NCBI RefSeq assembly: GCF_900109455.1
Contig: NZ_FOAG01000006.1
Location: 124,001-188,000, forward strand
DNA from: Roseovarius azorensis
GTDB lineage: Bacteria > Pseudomonadota > Alphaproteobacteria > Rhodobacterales > Rhodobacteraceae
Direction: 5' to 3'
DNA: 64,000 bases
Under the pieces are notes generated by a model. That model saw only the letters and a program-made list of their open reading frames with translations, was not told the origin of the DNA and made no database searches. The stretch's first letter is position 1, and each line of letters begins with the position of its first letter. The translations under genes and the position numbers were made by a program. Positions 1 to 8,534 of the stretch are shown here, in pieces.

Positions 1-2
1 GC

Positions 3-1004
3 CTGCTTTACAAGCTGACGCCCGAGGATTGCCGGATGATCATGATTGACCCCAAGATGCTCGAATTGAGCGTCTATGACGGTATTCCGCATCTGATGAG
101 CCCGGTGGTGACCGATCCGAAGAAGGCCGTGGTCGCGCTCAAATGGGTGGTGGCCGAGATGGAGGACCGCTATCGCAAGATGTCCAAGATGGGCGTGCGG
201 AATATCGACGGCTATAACGGGCGCGTCGAGGATGCGCTGTCGAAGGGCGAGATGTTCAGCCGCACGGTGCAGACGGGATTCGACGACGAGACCGGCGAGC
301 CGGTGTTCGAGACAGAGGAATTCGCGCCCGAGAAGATGCCCTATATCGTGGTGATCGTCGATGAGATGGCGGATCTGATGATGGTGGCAGGCAAGGAGAT
401 CGAGGCCTGCATCCAGCGTCTGGCGCAGATGGCGCGGGCGTCCGGCATTCATCTCATCATGGCCACGCAGCGCCCGTCGGTGGATGTGATCACCGGCACG
501 ATCAAGGCCAATTTCCCGACTCGGATTTCGTTTCAGGTGACCTCGAAGATCGACAGCCGCACCATTCTGGGGGAAATGGGGGCCGAGCAGCTGTTGGGCA
601 TGGGTGACATGCTCTACATGGCGGGGGGTGGCAAGATCATCCGCTGTCATGGGCCTTTCGTCAGCGATGAAGAGGTCGAGGAGGTGGTCAATCACCTCAA
701 GGCCTATGGGCCGCCCGAATATCTGGGCAGCGTGTTGCAGGGCCCCGACGAGGATAGGGCCGACAGCATCGACGCGGTGCTCGGTCTGGGCGGCGGTAAT
801 TCCGATGGCGAGGACGCTCTTTACGATCAGGCGGTCGCGATCGTGATCAAGGATCGCAAGTGCTCGACCTCCTATATCCAGCGCAAACTGGCCATCGGCT
901 ATAACAAGGCCGCGCGGCTTGTCGAGCAGATGGAGGACGAGGGTGTGGTCAGCGGCGCCAACCATGTCGGCAAGCGCGAGGTTCTGGTGCCCGAGCCGCA
1001 ATAG
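3..1004 (+). CDS. ftsK: DNA translocase FtsK, C-terminal part (5' end outside window)
   Basis: FtsK is the septum-anchored ATPase that pumps chromosomal DNA during division and activates XerCD recombination at dif. Only the last ~334 codons are present; the frame is open to the left edge. Visible are the end of the RecA-like motor ([20 protein letters not shown], then the Walker B stretch [13 protein letters not shown] and the [12 protein letters not shown] segment) and the C-terminal gamma winged helix ([20 protein letters not shown] to KREVLV), which reads KOPS sites. lolA follows in the same direction, a common alphaproteobacterial order. The identification is very secure. Confidence 0.97.
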   Translation: MLYKLTPEDCRMIMIDPKMLELSVYDGIPHLMSPVVTDPKKAVVALKWVVAEMEDRYRKMSKMGVRNIDGYNGRVEDALSKGEMFSRTVQTGFDDETGEPVFETEEFAPEKMPYIVVIVDEMADLMMVAGKEIEACIQRLAQMARASGIHLIMATQRPSVDVITGTIKANFPTRISFQVTSKIDSRTILGEMGAEQLLGMGDMLYMAGGGKIIRCHGPFVSDEEVEEVVNHLKAYGPPEYLGSVLQGPDEDRADSIDAVLGLGGGNSDGEDALYDQAVAIVIKDRKCSTSYIQRKLAIGYNKAARLVEQMEDEGVVSGANHVGKREVLVPEPQ

Positions 1005-1082
1005 GCGGCGAGGTGCCAGGGCGTGAAAATTTTTGCACCCCGCAGAGGTGAAATGCCCGGCGGGGCATCATACATAGGCATC

Positions 1083-1688
1083 ATGAAACAGATGCGATTC
1101 CTGATGGTGCCCGCCCTATGGCTGGCGATGAGCCTGCCAGCGGCGGCGGAAAAGCTGTCACTGCGCGAGATTTCCACCTATCTCAACAGTCTGGGCACCG
1201 CGCGAGCGCAGTTTACCCAGATCAACGAGGATGGCACGATCAGCACCGGCCAAATCCTGATCCGGCGTCCCGGTCGGGTGCGGTTCGAGTATGATCCGCC
1301 CGAGGCAGCGCTGGTTGTGGCTGACGGGGCGACGCTGGGCATCATCGATCCGCGCTCGAATGATGGGCCGCAGGGCTATCCGCTGAACCGCACGCCGCTC
1401 AGTATAATTCTGGCGCGCAATGTGGATCTGACGCGGGCGCGGATGGTCACCGGCCATGTCAGCGACGGAACCAGCACCACGGTCCGGGCGCAGGATCCGG
1501 ACAATCCCGACTATGGCAGCATTGACCTGGTGTTCACCGCTAATCCGGTCGAATTGCGGCAATGGGTGATCAATGACAGTGGTGGCAGTCGAACCACGGT
1601 GGTGCTGGGAGAATTGCAGACCGGAGTTCAGCTTGCGGATGAGAATTTCGTCATTCCCGGTCGGGACAGGATGCGGATCGACCGCTAG
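1083..1688 (+). CDS. lolA: Outer-membrane lipoprotein carrier protein LolA
   Basis: LolA is the periplasmic chaperone that takes lipoproteins from the LolCDE transporter to the outer membrane. The 201-residue product begins with a clear Sec signal peptide (MKQMRFLMVPALWLAMSLPAAA, cut after AAA). It then shows the LolA pattern: LNSLGTARAQFTQIN, a G-x-I-LIRRPGRVRFEYDPP strand and a late LRQWVINDSGG segment. I chose the ATG at 1083 because it gives a compact signal peptide. An in-frame ATG at 1053 has a better Shine-Dalgarno (agaggtg) but would add 10 residues and sits in a small hairpin (ATGCCC / GGGCAT). It lies 78 bases after ftsK and is probably co-transcribed. Confidence 0.93.
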   Translation: MKQMRFLMVPALWLAMSLPAAAEKLSLREISTYLNSLGTARAQFTQINEDGTISTGQILIRRPGRVRFEYDPPEAALVVADGATLGIIDPRSNDGPQGYPLNRTPLSIILARNVDLTRARMVTGHVSDGTSTTVRAQDPDNPDYGSIDLVFTANPVELRQWVINDSGGSRTTVVLGELQTGVQLADENFVIPGRDRMRIDR

Positions 1689-1700
1689 GGGCGCCGGTCT

Positions 1701-2303
1701 TCAGACCAAGCCGCGCCCCTGCCGACACTGACTCAGCTGTGCGTGATAGACCTGCGCGCGAATATCCGCGTCATTCGCGACGCGCAGCAGCCACGGCTTG
1801 CCATTGTGGCTGCCGCGAGCAAAGCCGGTGCGCCCCTCGTGATAAGCAAGATACTGGTTGCGCGCGTCGTTCAGCGGGATCGCAAGCCGCTCGCTGGATT
1901 TGGCCATATACCAGCCGATGAAATCCGCAGCGTCATGGATATCGGTGCGCCGCGCGCCACGGCGGCCGGTATCGGCGCGATACTCGTCCCATGTGCCATC
2001 GAGCGCCTGGCTATAGCCAAGGGCCGAGCTCTGCCGGCCCATCGGGATCACCCCGAGCGTGAAGCGGTAGGGGGTGCGTGCATCGCTGATGAATCGGCTT
2101 TCATGATAGATCGTCGCCATCTGCACATGTGCGGGTACGCCCCAGCGGCGTTCCGATGCGGCGAAGGCGCGCCCGTATTCGGGTCGTTCGCGCAGGATTT
2201 CGCAGGCGTTTTCAAGGTTGCGCGGTGCCGTGCCATAGCCGGAGCCGCCTCCGCAGGAGGCCAGCAACAACAACAGCATGAATGCGCGAAGAGTTCTGCT
2301 CAT
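1701..2303 (-). CDS. Putative lipoprotein with SLT-type lytic transglycosylase fold
   Basis: A 200-residue predicted lipoprotein. The signal peptide ends in the lipobox LLLASC, followed by a glycine-rich linker. The mature part resembles the small SLT (soluble lytic transglycosylase) fold: a candidate catalytic glutamate in IYHESRF, then an ALGYSQALDGTW segment matching the GLMQ/GYSQ region and a YLAYHEGRTGF motif. Such enzymes cleave peptidoglycan between MurNAc and GlcNAc; activity here is inferred from the motifs. The ATG at 2303 is preceded by gagaggcag and gives the lipoprotein signal directly, so a longer upstream start was not used. The gene is convergent with lolA. Confidence 0.8.
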   Translation of the reverse strand: MSRTLRAFMLLLLLASCGGGSGYGTAPRNLENACEILRERPEYGRAFAASERRWGVPAHVQMATIYHESRFISDARTPYRFTLGVIPMGRQSSALGYSQALDGTWDEYRADTGRRGARRTDIHDAADFIGWYMAKSSERLAIPLNDARNQYLAYHEGRTGFARGSHNGKPWLLRVANDADIRAQVYHAQLSQCRQGRGLV

Positions 2304-2440
2304 CTGCCTCTCGCTTTCTTTTTTTTGCACAAGTGTAATGGAAACCACCCGGAGGGGAAATCACGAATTTATCAGTGTCGCCCGGTTTTCGCTGTCGAGG
2401 TTGGGTTCACAGACTGTTTCCCGCATCATTGCTCCGAGGA

Positions 2441-2470
2441 TTGGACAAACAGCCCTTGAAACGGTAAATA
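2441..2470 (+). promoter_or_regulatory. Possible promoter for hspQ
   Basis: TTGGAC at 2441-2446 and TAAATA at 2465-2470 are 18 bases apart and lie just upstream of hspQ. The stretch is locally AT-rich. The match to a housekeeping promoter is only fair, and a heat-shock sigma promoter cannot be excluded. Confidence 0.3.
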
Positions 2471-2493
2471 TGTGTGGTAGGGGCTAGTGCGAA

Positions 2494-2820
2494 ATGATCA
2501 AGACGCGTGCAAAATATTACCTGGGGCAAGTGGTCCGTCACAAGAAACATCCCTTTCGGGGGGTGATCTTTGACGTCGATCCGCAATTTTCCAATACCGA
2601 GGAATGGTATGCCTCGATCCCCGAGGATAGCCGTCCATCCCGGGAGCAGCCGTTCTATCACCTTCTGGCCGAGAACGAGCAGAGCTATTACGTGGCCTAT
2701 GTCAGCGAGCAGAACCTTGTCGCCGATTATTCCGGAGAGCCGGTGGATCACCCGGATATCCCGGATCTCTTCGGGCCCTTCGAGGACGGGCACTATCCGC
2801 TGCATTTTCAGCTGAATTGA
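2494..2820 (+). CDS. hspQ: Heat shock protein HspQ
   Basis: HspQ (YccV family) is a small hemimethylated-DNA-binding-like protein. In enterobacteria it acts as a specificity enhancer of Lon protease and is heat-inducible. The 108-residue product shows the family signature along its length: GQVVRHKKHPFRGVIFDVDP near the N-terminus, EEWY, the central PFYHLLAEN, and YVSEQNL followed by a C-terminal DIPDLFGPF. The length is typical. The gene stands alone between divergent and convergent neighbours, with a hairpin just downstream. Confidence 0.95.
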   Translation: MIKTRAKYYLGQVVRHKKHPFRGVIFDVDPQFSNTEEWYASIPEDSRPSREQPFYHLLAENEQSYYVAYVSEQNLVADYSGEPVDHPDIPDLFGPFEDGHYPLHFQLN

Positions 2821-2836
2821 AGAACAGATGAATTTG

Positions 2837-2873
2837 CACCCACCCTGCGTGCGACCTGCCGCTGGGGTGGGTG
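2837..2873. terminator. Hairpin between convergent hspQ and ggt
   Basis: CACCCACCC (2837-2845) pairs perfectly with GGGTGGGTG (2865-2873) across a 19-base loop. There is no T-run on either side. Its position between two convergent stop codons suggests a shared terminator or 3' stabiliser. Confidence 0.5.
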
Positions 2874-2889
2874 TCAACCTGCCAACCCC

Positions 2890-4467
2890 TCAGTAACCCA
2901 AGGCGCAACCATCCTTGCGCGGATCGCTGCCGCCCTCCAGCACGCCGTCCTCGTGAATCAGGATCGCCTGCGCACCGCCGATGGCCTCGGGCGGGGTGAT
3001 CACCTGATGCCCCAGATCGGCGAGACGCTGCGCCACCTCCGGCGCATAGCCGCGTTCCAGCTTGAGTCCGGCCGGATCGGCAAAGGCGCGTGGCGCGTCG
3101 ACGGCCGATTGCGGATCCATCCCGAAATCGCGCAGGTTCGAGACCATTCGTGCATGGCCGGTCGATTGATACGAGCCACCCATTACGCCAAAGGGCATGG
3201 TCACCCGGTCTCGTTCGGTCAGCATGCCAGGGATGATCGTGTGCATGGGACGTTTGCCGCCCGCCAGCTCGTTGGGGTGTCCCTCTTCAAGGGTAAAGCC
3301 AGCGCCGCGGTTCTGCAGCAGCACGCCGAACTTCTCCGACGCGATGCCTGAGCCGAAACCGTGGAAGATCGAATAGATCAGCGAGACCGCCATGCGGTCG
3401 CGGTCCACCACGGTGATGTAGATCGTGTCGCGATGCACAGCTTCGGTCAGCGGTTTCGCGGCGGGCATGGCGCGTTTGGGGTCGATCAGCGCGGCAAGGC
3501 GCGCCGCCGTCTCGGGGGATAGCATGTAGTCGAGTTTGGTCGTGTGATCGGGATCGGCGATGAAGCGGTTGCGTGCATCATAGGCCAGTTTTGTGGCCTC
3601 GGCCTCGATATGGGTGCGTTCTGCGCCAAAGGGCTCCATGCCCGCGATGTCGAAATGCTTGAGGATATTCAGCAGCAGGATCGCCGTGGCCCCCTGACCG
3701 TTGGGCGGATGCTCGACCAGATTGGTACCCTTGTAGTCGCCGCTCACGGGCGTGGTGTAATCGCAGCGCTGGGCGGCGAAATCCTCTGCGCTGTGAGCGC
3801 CGCCCGTTGCGTTGAGCGCGGCCAGCATATCCTCGGCCACCTCCCCTTCGTAGAATGCCGCACGGCCGTCGCGGGCGATGCGGCGCAGCACCTCGGCCTG
3901 ACCGGGGGCGCGAAAGATCTGCCCTGCTCTGGGCGGCGCGCCCGTGGGCATGAAATGGGCGATGCCATGGCCCTGAAGCGCCTTGCCCGCAGTCGGCCAG
4001 TCAAAGGCCACGCGGGGTGCGACCGGCACGCCCTCTTCGGCATAGCGGATCGCCGGGGCGAGCAGCGCGTCGAGGCCAAGTTTTCCGTGATCCGCGCTGA
4101 GTTGGCAAAAGGCGTCGATCGCACCGGGAATGGTTACCGCATGGGCGCTGTGCAATGGCACGGTGTCATGTCCCGCGACGCGCAGCGCGGCGGCCGAGGC
4201 GGCGGCGGGCGCGCGGCCCGAGCCGTTGAGCGCGTGGATGGTCTGGTCGCGGGGCCGGTTGAACAGCACAAAGCAATCGCCGCCGATCCCGGTCATCTGC
4301 GGCTCGCAGATACCCAGTAGAACGGCCCCGGCAATCGCCGCATCCATCGCATTGCCGCCGCGTTCGAGAATGTCGATGGCGGTTTTGGCGGCCAGCGGGT
4401 GCGAAGTGGCGCACATGCCATTGCTGGCAAAGGTGGCCGAACGACCGGGCAGGTGGAAATCACGCAT
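2890..4467 (-). CDS. ggt: Gamma-glutamyltransferase family protein
   Basis: Ntn hydrolase of the gamma-glutamyltranspeptidase family, which transfers or hydrolyses gamma-glutamyl groups such as that of glutathione after autocatalytic cleavage into two subunits. The nucleophile is Thr348 in HRDTIYITVVD. Other family marks are the N-terminal GGNAMDAA, TGIGGDCF, the PPNGQG loop and the C-terminal FGVMGGSYQ. At 525 residues the length is usual. No Sec signal peptide is visible (it starts MRDFHLPGRS), so a cytoplasmic location is likely, as in many alphaproteobacterial members whose substrate may not be glutathione. An aaggaac site precedes the ATG, and a perfect inverted repeat lies in the leader. 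Confidence 0.9.
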   Translation of the reverse strand: MRDFHLPGRSATFASNGMCATSHPLAAKTAIDILERGGNAMDAAIAGAVLLGICEPQMTGIGGDCFVLFNRPRDQTIHALNGSGRAPAAASAAALRVAGHDTVPLHSAHAVTIPGAIDAFCQLSADHGKLGLDALLAPAIRYAEEGVPVAPRVAFDWPTAGKALQGHGIAHFMPTGAPPRAGQIFRAPGQAEVLRRIARDGRAAFYEGEVAEDMLAALNATGGAHSAEDFAAQRCDYTTPVSGDYKGTNLVEHPPNGQGATAILLLNILKHFDIAGMEPFGAERTHIEAEATKLAYDARNRFIADPDHTTKLDYMLSPETAARLAALIDPKRAMPAAKPLTEAVHRDTIYITVVDRDRMAVSLIYSIFHGFGSGIASEKFGVLLQNRGAGFTLEEGHPNELAGGKRPMHTIIPGMLTERDRVTMPFGVMGGSYQSTGHARMVSNLRDFGMDPQSAVDAPRAFADPAGLKLERGYAPEVAQRLADLGHQVITPPEAIGGAQAILIHEDGVLEGGSDPRKDGCALGY

Positions 4468-4479
4468 GTCGGGTTCCTT

Positions 4480-4501
4480 GTGTCATCAATCGGGATGACA
4501 C
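4480..4501 (-). promoter_or_regulatory. Perfect inverted repeat upstream of ggt (candidate operator)
   Basis: GTGTCATC-N6-GATGACAC forms 8-base perfect arms, with the inner edge 12 bases upstream of the ggt start codon. Symmetry and position suit a dimeric repressor site or a leader hairpin. No regulator is identified. The rest of 4502-4678 holds no gene that I can support. Confidence 0.4.
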
Positions 4502-4678
4502 TAGGGGTTGCGTGGGGATTTGCCAATCGGGGGATGCGAGCAATCAAGAACCTCGGTGCCGCGCATTGGGTGGGGGCTAATTCACGCGACACCGAGGGAA
4601 GCCATATGCAGCTACGGGATCATGGATTGCACTGGTCTGCGGCGGCAGTTTGATCGGATTGCGGTGAGATTAGGGCGG

Positions 4679-5152
4679 TCACACGTCATGGTTGTTTTTC
4701 CGAGCATCAAACGTGAATTCGAGTGTCAGGATGTTTTCATCGCCGGTTCGCGCGTAGCAAAGCCCGTCGGTCAGGTGGCGAATCAGGAACCAGCCAAATC
4801 CGCCCTCTGGCAGGGTGTCGCGCGCCACATCGGGATCGGGCGGATCGTCATCGGGCAGCGCCATGTCTGGCAGTGGCGTGCCCCGGTCGCGCAGGGTGCA
4901 GCGCAGCCGGTCGCGAGTCAGGACCACTGCCAGCCGGATTTCACCCGGCCGATCCGGGGCGTAGGCATGTTCGACGATATTGTTCAGGGCTTCGGCCAGC
5001 GCCAGTTCGACAGTGCTCAGAAGATCCGGCGGCATTTTTCGCGCGGCAAGGCATGTGCGCAGGTTGGCCAGGGCCGCGCGCACCGCCATTTCCGTGGCGG
5101 CGAGGCTGAGGGTGAAATCCGGCGGTCGCATCCGTGATGTTACCGTGATCAT
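4679..5152 (-). CDS. Anti-sigma factor / serine kinase, HATPase_c_2 (RsbW/SpoIIAB type)
   Basis: A 157-residue GHKL ATPase of the anti-sigma regulatory factor type. These proteins bind a sigma factor or phosphorylate a STAS antagonist. The N-box is ELALAEALNNIVEHAY and the G-box is GGFGWFLIRHLTD. The last strand is ENILTLEFTFD. The ATG at 5152 lies 40 bases after the stop of the STAS gene, so the two form a pair; an upstream start overlapping that gene has no ribosome site. No sigma factor or PP2C phosphatase is in the window, so the target must be encoded elsewhere. Confidence 0.85.
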   Translation of the reverse strand: MITVTSRMRPPDFTLSLAATEMAVRAALANLRTCLAARKMPPDLLSTVELALAEALNNIVEHAYAPDRPGEIRLAVVLTRDRLRCTLRDRGTPLPDMALPDDDPPDPDVARDTLPEGGFGWFLIRHLTDGLCYARTGDENILTLEFTFDARKNNHDV

Positions 5153-5192
5153 TCCCGTGACATGGCGGGATTGCACCGCATGGCGTTGCCGG

Positions 5193-5531
5193 TCACCCGG
5201 TGGCGCGCGGTGCGAGGGCACGGATATCCTCGTGAATGACAAAAACCCTGTCCATTCGGGTCAGCCGGAACACCCTTGCCACGTCTGGCGTCAGTCCCGC
5301 CAGATCGAGATGCCGGTCGCCCCCCATCTGTGTCTTCGCGGCGACGATGGCCCCGAGGCCGCTGGAATCCACGAAGGTGACATTGCTCAGGTCCAGCACC
5401 ACATGCGCCGGACCCTCTGCGGTGGCCGCGCGCATCGCATCCTTGAACCGGACGGCGGCGGCGGCGTCGATACGCGGCTGACTGACGGTGATTATGTGCA
5501 TGTCATGATGCGTTGCAGAATGCAGGTCCAT
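5193..5531 (-). CDS. STAS-domain anti-sigma factor antagonist (RsbV/SpoIIAA type)
   Basis: A single STAS domain of 112 residues. The loop FVDSSGLGAIV holds the serine that the partner kinase would phosphorylate. The unphosphorylated antagonist binds the kinase and frees its sigma factor, or another target, in classical partner switching. A strong ribosome site (ggaggga) precedes the ATG. The gene is first in a two-gene unit with the HATPase. Confidence 0.88.
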   Translation of the reverse strand: MDLHSATHHDMHIITVSQPRIDAAAAVRFKDAMRAATAEGPAHVVLDLSNVTFVDSSGLGAIVAAKTQMGGDRHLDLAGLTPDVARVFRLTRMDRVFVIHEDIRALAPRATG

Positions 5532-5626
5532 GGTCCCTCCGGCCGGATACGTAGTAATACAGGCAAGGCTAGACGTGATTCCTTACCATTCGGTATGCAG
5601 CAACAGGTTCTGGAGGAGGCAAGGCG

Positions 5627-6799
5627 ATGAGAGAGGTGGTTATAGCCGGGGCGGCACGCACCCCGATGGGCGGCTTTCAGGGTGATTTCGACGGCGTTCC
5701 AGCGGCGGAACTGGGCGGGGCCGCGATTCGCGCGGCGCTGGCGGATGCGCGCGCGACCACGGTGGACGAGGTGCTGATGGGCTGTGTGCTGCCCGCAGGT
5801 CAGGGGCAGGCTCCGGCGCGGCAGGCCGGGTTCCTCGGCGGGCTGGGCGAGGAGGTGCCCGCCACCACGCTCAACAAGATGTGCGGGTCGGGTATGAAGG
5901 CGGCGATGATGGGCTATGACCAGATTGCGCTGGGCCATGCGGAGACGATGATTGCGGGCGGCATGGAATCGATGTCGAACGCGCCTTACCTTCTGCCCAA
6001 GATGCGCGGCGGCGCGCGGCTGGGGCATGCGCAGGTGGTCGATCACATGTTCCTCGACGGGCTGGAGGATGCCTATGACAAGGGCCGCCTGATGGGCACC
6101 TTTGCCGAGGACTGCGCCGAGAAGTTCCAGTTTACTCGGCAGGCGCAGGATGACTATGCGCTCGGCTCGCTTGAGGGCGCGCTCGAGGCGCAGCGGTCTG
6201 GCGCTTTCGAGGGCGAGATCACGCCGGTCACGATCCGTACCCGCAAGGGCGAGGTGACGGTCAGCACAGATGAACAGCCCGCCAAGGCGCGACCCGAGAA
6301 GATCCCGCAACTGAAACCCGCCTTTCGCGAGGGCGGCACGGTGACGGCGGCCAATTCATCTTCGATCAGCGATGGCGCGGCGGCGCTCGTGCTGGCCTCG
6401 CGTGCAGCAGCCGAGACGCAGGGCCTCAATGTCCGCGCCCGGATCATGGGGCATGCCAGCCACGCGCAGGCGCCTGGCTGGTTTACCACGGCCCCGGTTC
6501 CCGCCGCGCAAAAGCTGCTGACACGGCTGGGTTGGGACATCGGCGATGTCGATCTCTGGGAGGTGAACGAAGCCTTTGCCGTGGTGCCCATGGCCTTCAT
6601 GCACGAGATGGGCCTGCCGCGCGACAAGGTGAACGTGAATGGTGGCGCTTGTGCGCTGGGTCATCCTATCGGGGCCTCGGGTGCGCGGATCATGGTCACG
6701 CTGTTGAACGCTCTGGAAAAGCGGGGTCTCAGACGCGGTGTCGCCGCCATTTGCATTGGCGGTGGCGAGGGGACGGCGATTGCGATAGAGCGGGTTTGA
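5627..6799 (+). CDS. Acetyl-CoA C-acetyltransferase (thiolase)
   Basis: Thiolase of 390 residues that condenses two acetyl-CoA or cleaves beta-ketoacyl-CoA. It serves polyhydroxybutyrate synthesis, the ethylmalonyl-CoA pathway entry or fatty-acid degradation. The active site is complete: Cys86 in NKMCGSGMKA, His346 in ALGHPIGASGAR and Cys376 in ICIGGGEG. An atypical short start (MREVVIAGAARTPMGGF) is normal for the biosynthetic clade. The ribosome site ggagg is strong. No phaB is adjacent, so the direction of flux cannot be told from context. Confidence 0.92.
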   Translation: MREVVIAGAARTPMGGFQGDFDGVPAAELGGAAIRAALADARATTVDEVLMGCVLPAGQGQAPARQAGFLGGLGEEVPATTLNKMCGSGMKAAMMGYDQIALGHAETMIAGGMESMSNAPYLLPKMRGGARLGHAQVVDHMFLDGLEDAYDKGRLMGTFAEDCAEKFQFTRQAQDDYALGSLEGALEAQRSGAFEGEITPVTIRTRKGEVTVSTDEQPAKARPEKIPQLKPAFREGGTVTAANSSSISDGAAALVLASRAAAETQGLNVRARIMGHASHAQAPGWFTTAPVPAAQKLLTRLGWDIGDVDLWEVNEAFAVVPMAFMHEMGLPRDKVNVNGGACALGHPIGASGARIMVTLLNALEKRGLRRGVAAICIGGGEGTAIAIERV

Positions 6800-6800
6800 T

Positions 6801-6846
6801 TTCATCTGGCTGAAAATACCTCGGGGGTGCGGGGGCTGGCCCCCGC
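6801..6846 (-). repeat. Rhodobacterales-type intergenic repeat, copy 1
   Basis: Reads, in reverse orientation, a palindrome (GCGGGGGC-TG-GCCCCCGC, 6829-6846) joined to CCCCCGAGGTATTT and a CAGATGAA tail. Related copies occur at 12951, 15487 and 34550. It lies just downstream of the thiolase and may end transcription. Confidence 0.7.
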
Positions 6847-6873
6847 TTTGCCGCCCGTCACGCAGGAGCGCCC

Positions 6874-7329
6874 ATGCGGATTGATTACGACGCCATTTCC
6901 GGGACCATCGCCGCGCTGACGGCGGGTGAGACCGATACGGTCGCTCTCATGGCCACGGTGGTTTGCGAGTTGCACCATGCCGACGACCGGTTTGACTGGA
7001 CCGGGTTTTACCGCGTAACCGGGCCGGAAATGCTCAAGATCGGCCCCTATCAAGGTGGGCACGGGTGTCTGACGATCCCGTTCGCGCGCGGCGTCTGCGG
7101 AGCGGCGGCGCGCACCGGCGAGGTACAGCTGGTTGACGATGTCGAGGCATTTCCGGGACATATCGCCTGCGCCGCATCCACCCGGTCCGAGATCGTTCTG
7201 CCGGTATGGAACGGGGCGGGCGCCTTGCTGGGGGTTCTGGATATCGACAGCGATCAACCCGCCGCCTTTACCGAAGAAGATGCCGCGAGGCTGGCGGTGA
7301 TTCTCGCGCAGGTTTTCGGGCGGCTCTGA
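6874..7329 (+). CDS. msrC: Free methionine-(R)-sulfoxide reductase, GAF domain
   Basis: A GAF-fold enzyme of 151 residues that reduces free L-methionine-(R)-sulfoxide. The three redox cysteines of the family are present with the spacing of the E. coli enzyme: Cys65 (HGCLTIP), Cys75 (RGVCGAAA) and Cys99 (GHIACAA), followed by SEIVLPVWN. The gene has a good caggag ribosome site and precedes an XRE-cupin regulator by about 150 bases. The assignment rests on the exact cysteine spacing. Confidence 0.93.
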   Translation: MRIDYDAISGTIAALTAGETDTVALMATVVCELHHADDRFDWTGFYRVTGPEMLKIGPYQGGHGCLTIPFARGVCGAAARTGEVQLVDDVEAFPGHIACAASTRSEIVLPVWNGAGALLGVLDIDSDQPAAFTEEDAARLAVILAQVFGRL

Positions 7330-7367
7330 AACGCGCGGCGCAGCACCCGGTCGGGGCGGCGGGATTT

Positions 7368-7389
7368 GGGTATTTGAGCCAGGAAGAAG
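7368..7389 (+). repeat. Short form of the intergenic repeat (tail only)
   Basis: GGGTATTTGAGCCAGGAAGA matches the tail of the larger repeat family without the palindrome. A near-identical copy is at 58472 and a weaker one at 43466. It lies between msrC and the regulator gene. Confidence 0.55.
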
Positions 7390-7480
7390 CTGTAGCTGCG
7401 CGTGAAATTAGAGTTGATTTTTTCACTGAATTGCTGGAACGTGAAATTCTGATAATTTTTTTCATGGAAGCCGAGTCGGA

Positions 7481-8053
7481 ATGGAACAATCCCGGATCAC
7501 ATCCGCGCGGACGCTTGGGGCTGACCTGCGCGCCCTGCGCAAGGCGCGGGGGCTGACGCTTGCCGGACTTGCGGCACGGTTGGGCCGGTCGGTGGGCTGG
7601 CTCAGCCAGGTCGAGCGCGATCTGTCGGAGCCGTCGATCAGCGATCTGCGGCAGGTGGCCGAGGTTCTGGGCGTGCCGATGTCACTGCTCTTTGGCCATG
7701 CGAGCGCGCCGGCTGAGGAACAGGGCTATGTGGTGCGTGCCGGGGCGCGGCGACCGATGGGATCGGGCGAGGAAGGGTTGATCGAGGAACTTCTGTCGCC
7801 CGACCTGACCGATGATTTCGAGGTGATTCATTCCACGTTTCGCCCCCGCTCGAAGATGCAGCGCCCGGCGCAGCGTCCGACGCAGGAGGTGGGCTATATC
7901 CTGTCCGGGCGTCTTGATCTGACGATCGGGGGGCGGCGATTCACCGTGGGTCCGGGTGACAGTTTCCGCTTTCGCGGCGAACCCTATGCCTGGGCCAATC
8001 CCTATGACACCCCCTGCGTGGCGATCTGGGTGATCGCTCCGCCGGTCTATTGA
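7481..8053 (+). CDS. XRE-family transcriptional regulator with C-terminal cupin
   Basis: A 190-residue regulator: an N-terminal helix-turn-helix (about residues 10-65, with LTLAGLAARLGRSVGWLSQVE) and a C-terminal cupin barrel (about 110-185, with EVGYILSGRLDLTIGGR and GPGDSFRF). This layout is shared by regulators of small-molecule catabolism such as PuuR and sarcosine or betaine genes. It lies upstream of the GFA gene and the FAD-GcvT cluster in the same direction, so that cluster is a plausible target, but this is inference. The ligand is unknown. Confidence 0.9.
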   Translation: MEQSRITSARTLGADLRALRKARGLTLAGLAARLGRSVGWLSQVERDLSEPSISDLRQVAEVLGVPMSLLFGHASAPAEEQGYVVRAGARRPMGSGEEGLIEELLSPDLTDDFEVIHSTFRPRSKMQRPAQRPTQEVGYILSGRLDLTIGGRRFTVGPGDSFRFRGEPYAWANPYDTPCVAIWVIAPPVY

Positions 8054-8151
8054 GAGGGCGATTCCCGATATCTGGCCGAAGCGGGGGATGGCCGCCCCAG
8101 TCGTGATCCATGGTGCGGCATTGGCAGCGCCGAAAAACTGCGGAGGGAATC

Positions 8152-8523
8152 ATGCACAAAGGTTCGTGTCTGTGTGGAGACGTGACATTCATCGTGAGCG
8201 CACCGCCTGAGGGGGCGAGCGTGTGCCATTGCGGGCAGTGCCGCAGGCAATCGGGGCACCTGTGGGCCTCGGCCTATGTATCGGAGGAGGCGATCGAGGT
8301 GCAGGGACCGGTTGCCTGGTATGAGGCGAGCGCGATGGCTAGGCGCGGCTTTTGTCCGCGTTGCGGTTCGTTCCTGTTTTGGAAGGCGCATGACGAGAAC
8401 ACGATGAGTTTCGCGCTGGGGGCACTGGATCTACCCACCGGACTGAAGCTCGAAAAGCATATCTTCGTCGCGGACAAGGGCGATTACTACGACATCGCGG
8501 ACGGCGTGCCGCAGACGGATTGA
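8152..8523 (+). CDS. GFA family (CENP-V fold) zinc protein
   Basis: A 123-residue protein with the cysteine pattern of the glutathione-dependent formaldehyde-activating (GFA) family: GSCLCG at residues 5-9, CHCGQC around 25-30 and CPRCGS near residue 76. These bind zinc. A few members bind glutathione and S-hydroxymethylglutathione, but most have no proven substrate. An excellent ribosome site (ggaggga) decides the start. The next gene starts 11 bases after the stop; that gene is a demethylating dehydrogenase able to release formaldehyde, so a role in handling formaldehyde is plausible. Confidence 0.9.
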   Translation: MHKGSCLCGDVTFIVSAPPEGASVCHCGQCRRQSGHLWASAYVSEEAIEVQGPVAWYEASAMARRGFCPRCGSFLFWKAHDENTMSFALGALDLPTGLKLEKHIFVADKGDYYDIADGVPQTD

Positions 8524-8534
8524 GGGAGAAGGCA

